From assembly GCA_002402725.1 (NCBI GenBank), contig DHGL01000037.1:15670-42910 (forward strand): 27,241 nucleotides of DNA, read 5' to 3'. Below are positions 24,416-27,241 of this stretch, piece after piece (position 1 is the stretch's first letter; each line of letters begins with the position of its first letter). Made by a program: the position numbers and the translations under genes. Source of the stretch: Anaerolineaceae bacterium UBA4799. GTDB lineage: Bacteria > Chloroflexota > Anaerolineae > Anaerolineales > Anaerolineaceae. The notes under the pieces are model-generated. The model saw only the letters and a program-made list of their open reading frames with translations. It was not told the DNA's origin and searched no databases.

Positions 24416-26170
24416 ATGAGCAGTAGTGCCCACCTGAACACACGCTTTTTTATACTGATACTCTTGCTGGTAATTTCGCTTACAGCCTGTACACCTGTAA
24501 CCGCCACGACAGAGGGTGCAACTCGCGCTAGTGCCACGATCCTCAATATTCAGGAGGTTACAAAGACCGCAGAACCTCCGCCAGAAAACCCGACAGTTAC
24601 TCCGACCTCCTTGCCAGTGTCCCGCAAAACCGCCGAGAGTCAAGCAACCAGCGGTTTAATTATTCTCGCGATAAAGATAAACGGTTTCTCCCAACTCGCG
24701 GCCTACCACCCCGTAAACCAGGCGTTGACCCAAATCACGCGTGATGGCTGGAACCATGCAGACCCAGCTATCAGCCCGGACGGTACAAAACTGGCATATT
24801 GCGCGGATGAATCTGGACGCTGGGATATTTTTATCCTTGACCTGATAAAGGGTGAGAAGACCCGCCTCACCAACACAACCTCTTACGCCTGCACCCCAAC
24901 CTGGTCACCGGATGGACGCTGGATGGCGTTCGAGGAAGTTTTGGATGGAAAGCTCAACCTGGTCATCCGCTCAGTTGTGGACGAGTCCACCGCGCCCGTG
25001 ATATTGACCGACAATGGAGGCAATAACTTCGACCCAGCCTGGTCACCGGAAGGACGGGAGATTGCGTTTGTTACGGACCGCAACGGCAGGCTGGAGCTCT
25101 GGCTCGCAAACCTGGATGACCCCCAACAACGTTTCAAACTTGTAATCCGTTCAGAACACGCGGATTACTCTTCTCCCGTATGGTCGAATGATGGTCACTC
25201 GCTCGCCTGGAAAAAGACAGACGAATTCGAGGAGGTTGAAATCTGGAATCTGGAAACGGAGGAGTTAAGACCGTCAACCCTGGGCTCAGGTTCACATCCG
25301 GTTTGGATGGACAATGGGGAAGGCTTACTGTCTGTAGTTCATTCTGCCAACAGCAATGACTTGGTCGCTTACAGCTCCGATCTCGACCGTCTGTTCATTC
25401 CCCCCATTCATCTGCAAAACGAGGTGGTATCGATCGGTTGGGCACCCGCTCGATCCGTGAGCACTCTTAATGAATTCCTGACCCGTCAGCCAGTAACTAA
25501 AAATGAAGGATTATGGCAGCCTGAGTTAAGCACCCTTGATGCCAGTTCCGGGCGCTATGAGTTGGTGTACCTGGCGGATATCACCGCGCCTGAACCGTAC
25601 TTGATCGATACAGTCGACGAAAGCTTTTCCAGCATGCGGAAAGCCCTGCACGCTGAACTGGGTTGGGATTTTCTCAAAATACTGGAAAGTGCCAGCCTGT
25701 CGATTCCCACTAACGCCTCGCCAGGTTTGGAGGAAGATTGGGGTTATACCGGAAGAGCCATCGCCGTGAATCTGGACCCGTTGGATTCTGGTTGGATGGT
25801 GGTCAATCGCGAGGACATTCTCGGACGCACCTATTGGCGTGTCTGGCTTAAGTGCATGCAGCAGGACGGCACCTGCGGTGTCTCCGTCCAGAACCCGGTC
25901 TGGGATTTTGACTCCCGCCTTCAGGGAAACACTTCTGCTTATGAAAATGGCGGCATTACGACAACGCTCCCGCAGGGATATTGGATGGATTTTACTTCCT
26001 TTGCCCTGGATTATGGCTGGGAACGGCTACCTGCTGGCGCGAACTGGCGGGGGTATTTTCCAGAAACCGGGATAAACCGTTTTGTCATGCGCGACGGACT
26101 CACCTGGCAGGAAGCAATGCGTGAACGTTTTACTGACGAAACTATCGAAAGTTACTGGCCATTACCATGA
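24416..26170 (+). CDS. TolB-like beta-propeller lipoprotein with unrecognised C-terminal domain
   Basis: Lipoprotein of 584 residues. The signal peptide ends in SLTAC (Cys25), then comes a Thr/Pro-rich linker (27-78). Residues about 85-345 carry at least four WD40-like/PD40 blades, for example SPDGTKLAYCADESGRWDIF, TWSPDGRWMAFEE, AWSPEGREIAFVTDRNG and VWSNDGHSLAWKK, as in TolB. Residues about 400-584 form a separate domain with LGWDFL, DWGYTGRAIAV, DYGWERLPAGANW and FVMRDGLTWQEAM, and two cysteines (480, 487), for which I know no function. The ATG at 24416 has AAGG four bases upstream; the open frame extends to 24239, but that part overlaps the M23 gene. The stop overlaps the next ATG (ATGA). 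A scaffold or sensor role at the cell surface is inferred. Confidence 0.88.
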   Translation: MSSSAHLNTRFFILILLLVISLTACTPVTATTEGATRASATILNIQEVTKTAEPPPENPTVTPTSLPVSRKTAESQATSGLIILAIKINGFSQLAAYHPVNQALTQITRDGWNHADPAISPDGTKLAYCADESGRWDIFILDLIKGEKTRLTNTTSYACTPTWSPDGRWMAFEEVLDGKLNLVIRSVVDESTAPVILTDNGGNNFDPAWSPEGREIAFVTDRNGRLELWLANLDDPQQRFKLVIRSEHADYSSPVWSNDGHSLAWKKTDEFEEVEIWNLETEELRPSTLGSGSHPVWMDNGEGLLSVVHSANSNDLVAYSSDLDRLFIPPIHLQNEVVSIGWAPARSVSTLNEFLTRQPVTKNEGLWQPELSTLDASSGRYELVYLADITAPEPYLIDTVDESFSSMRKALHAELGWDFLKILESASLSIPTNASPGLEEDWGYTGRAIAVNLDPLDSGWMVVNREDILGRTYWRVWLKCMQQDGTCGVSVQNPVWDFDSRLQGNTSAYENGGITTTLPQGYWMDFTSFALDYGWERLPAGANWRGYFPETGINRFVMRDGLTWQEAMRERFTDETIESYWPLP

Positions 26171-27192
26171 AACCAATAATGAAATTCTCACGAAACGCGC
26201 TGGGATTGTTCCTTCTGATATCTTTCTTCTTCACGAGCGCCGCCACGCCGTTACCAGGTGAGCTCATATCTTCTGCTGCAAATGCGCTCGCCATGAGTGA
26301 TACCGTTCGCCTGGACGACTCACCAGAAGAACCTTACTATCCTTCGAACAGACCGTATTACCATGCTCCATTATCCTTAACCCCCCATGATCATTTTTTG
26401 CTATCGCGACCGATTAGCGACGAAACCCTCACATGGAGGACAGCTGATTACCGCTACGGATACTTGATTAAGGAGGATGGGAGCGTTCACGGCGGGTTGG
26501 ATATCCCGGCGCCGGAAAGAACTCCGGTGTTGGCTGCGGGAGATGGCACAGTGGTCTTTTCTGGTTACGGCCTTTTATATGGAGAAGGCGCGAGAAACGA
26601 CCCTTACGGCATCGTGGTAATGATCCGGCACGACATGGAATTTGATGGATCTGTCATCTATACCGTTTATGCGCACCTCGATCAGGCGCTTGTCAAAGTA
26701 AATAATGTGATTAAAACCGGGCAGAAACTCGGTGGTGTTGGCATGACCGGCAGCACCAGCGGACCTCACCTGCATTTTGAGGTACGCGTAAAAGACGAAA
26801 ATGGCATGATTCTCCAGAATCCCGAATTGTGGATGGTGCCCCCCCTGGAATACGGTGTTCTCGCCGGCAGGATAATCAACAACTTTGGAAGCTATTTATC
26901 CAATTGGAATATACGCCTTACTTCACTCGATACTGGAAACGTATGGCAAATTCGTACCTATGATGATTCAATCATCAATGAATCACAGCATGACATTTTT
27001 TACCAGGAAAACTTCGTTCTCAATGATCTTCCTGCAGGCAGCTATGAACTATTCACCTACTACAATGCTGTAGCCTATAAATATGAATTCAAACTCGTAC
27101 CTGGCGCTGTAAATTTCATAGATTTCCTGGGTAAACAAGGTTTCGTCCGCGGCAATCCTCCTGGCAGCCAAAACACTGACTTCCTAAACTAA
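26167..27192 (+). CDS. Secreted M23-family peptidase with C-terminal beta-sandwich domain
   Basis: Exported zinc endopeptidase of 341 residues. An N-terminal hydrophobic segment (about 10-26, ending SAA) looks like a signal peptide without a lipobox. The M23 domain carries HGGLDIPAPERTPVLAAGDG (His108, Asp112), YAHLD (His170) and SGPHLHFEVR (His201, His203), so it should be active. After about residue 230 comes GRIINNFGSYLSNWNIRLTS and DLPAGSYELFTYY, a pattern typical of CNA-B or carboxypeptidase-regulatory-like beta sandwiches. It may bind the cell wall or glycan. It overlaps the TolB-like stop by four bases and is probably the last gene of the unit. Confidence 0.92.
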   Translation: MKPIMKFSRNALGLFLLISFFFTSAATPLPGELISSAANALAMSDTVRLDDSPEEPYYPSNRPYYHAPLSLTPHDHFLLSRPISDETLTWRTADYRYGYLIKEDGSVHGGLDIPAPERTPVLAAGDGTVVFSGYGLLYGEGARNDPYGIVVMIRHDMEFDGSVIYTVYAHLDQALVKVNNVIKTGQKLGGVGMTGSTSGPHLHFEVRVKDENGMILQNPELWMVPPLEYGVLAGRIINNFGSYLSNWNIRLTSLDTGNVWQIRTYDDSIINESQHDIFYQENFVLNDLPAGSYELFTYYNAVAYKYEFKLVPGAVNFIDFLGKQGFVRGNPPGSQNTDFLN

Positions 27193-27199
27193 CCCGAAT

Positions 27200-27241
27200 G
27201 TAGCCGAATTCACAGTAGCCGAATTCACCTCCTCGAATTCA
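27200..27241. repeat. 15-base tandem repeat, cut by the right edge
   Basis: GTAGCCGAATTCAC occurs at 27200-27213 and again at 27215-27228, a 15-base period, followed by TCGAATTCA (27233-27241) as a partial third unit that runs to the edge. It begins eight bases after the last stop codon. Its full extent is not visible. Confidence 0.6.

Noticed and set aside
27200..27241. Start of a CRISPR array
   Set aside because: Units of about 15 bases follow each other with one base between; there are no spacers of CRISPR length and no cas genes.

Overview
The window looks like a chromosomal stretch from a bacterium of the Chloroflexota, most likely class Anaerolineae. This is inference. It rests on a mevalonate kinase next to an isopentenyl phosphate kinase in a bacterial genome, a topoisomerase I with an extra N-terminal zinc-ribbon-like segment, TolB-like and M23 lipoproteins with Thr/Pro-rich stalks, frequent TTG and GTG starts, and start codons that sit directly behind -10 boxes. 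Base composition is balanced. There are no rRNA, tRNA, insertion sequence, phage or CRISPR signals, and no intergenic gap reaches 300 bases. Most genes are housekeeping or cell-envelope genes in four blocks of alternating strand.

Block 1 (1-7738, minus strand) runs tlyA (rRNA 2'-O-methyltransferase), lepA (EF4), a flippase-like membrane protein, a CDP-paratose-2-epimerase-like sugar epimerase, a GT4 glycosyltransferase and a polytopic GT39-like glycosyltransferase cut by the left edge. From lepA onward the genes overlap or nearly touch, so an envelope-glycan module appears to be co-transcribed behind two translation genes.

Block 2 (7785-12083, plus strand) starts from a compact divergent promoter shared with tlyA. 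It encodes a UbiA-family decaprenyl-phosphate phosphoribosyltransferase-like enzyme, mevalonate kinase, isopentenyl phosphate kinase, a dGTPase-like HD hydrolase and GreA. The first three link isoprenoid precursor supply to a polyprenyl-phosphate-using enzyme. A bidirectional terminator separates greA from the convergent block 3.

Block 3 (12137-20666, minus strand) starts from a strong sigma-70-type promoter and runs ffh, rpsP, a KH-domain protein, rimM, dprA, a mannose-1-phosphate guanylyltransferase, topA and an unrecognised two-TM protein. It is the familiar SRP/S16/RimM group, but trmD is absent from its usual place and dprA, manC and topA follow instead.

Block 4 (20855-27192, plus strand) has degV with its own terminator, then a DUF1015 protein, a small unrecognised protein, an M23 lipoprotein, a TolB-like propeller lipoprotein with an unrecognised C-terminal domain, and a second M23 endopeptidase with a beta-sandwich tail. 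The last four look like an extracytoplasmic cell-wall set. A short 15-base tandem repeat begins just before the right edge. I see no clear defence system or wholly new machine. The best candidates for novelty are the propeller/M23 cluster, the two-TM protein and the isoprenoid/polyprenyl cluster.
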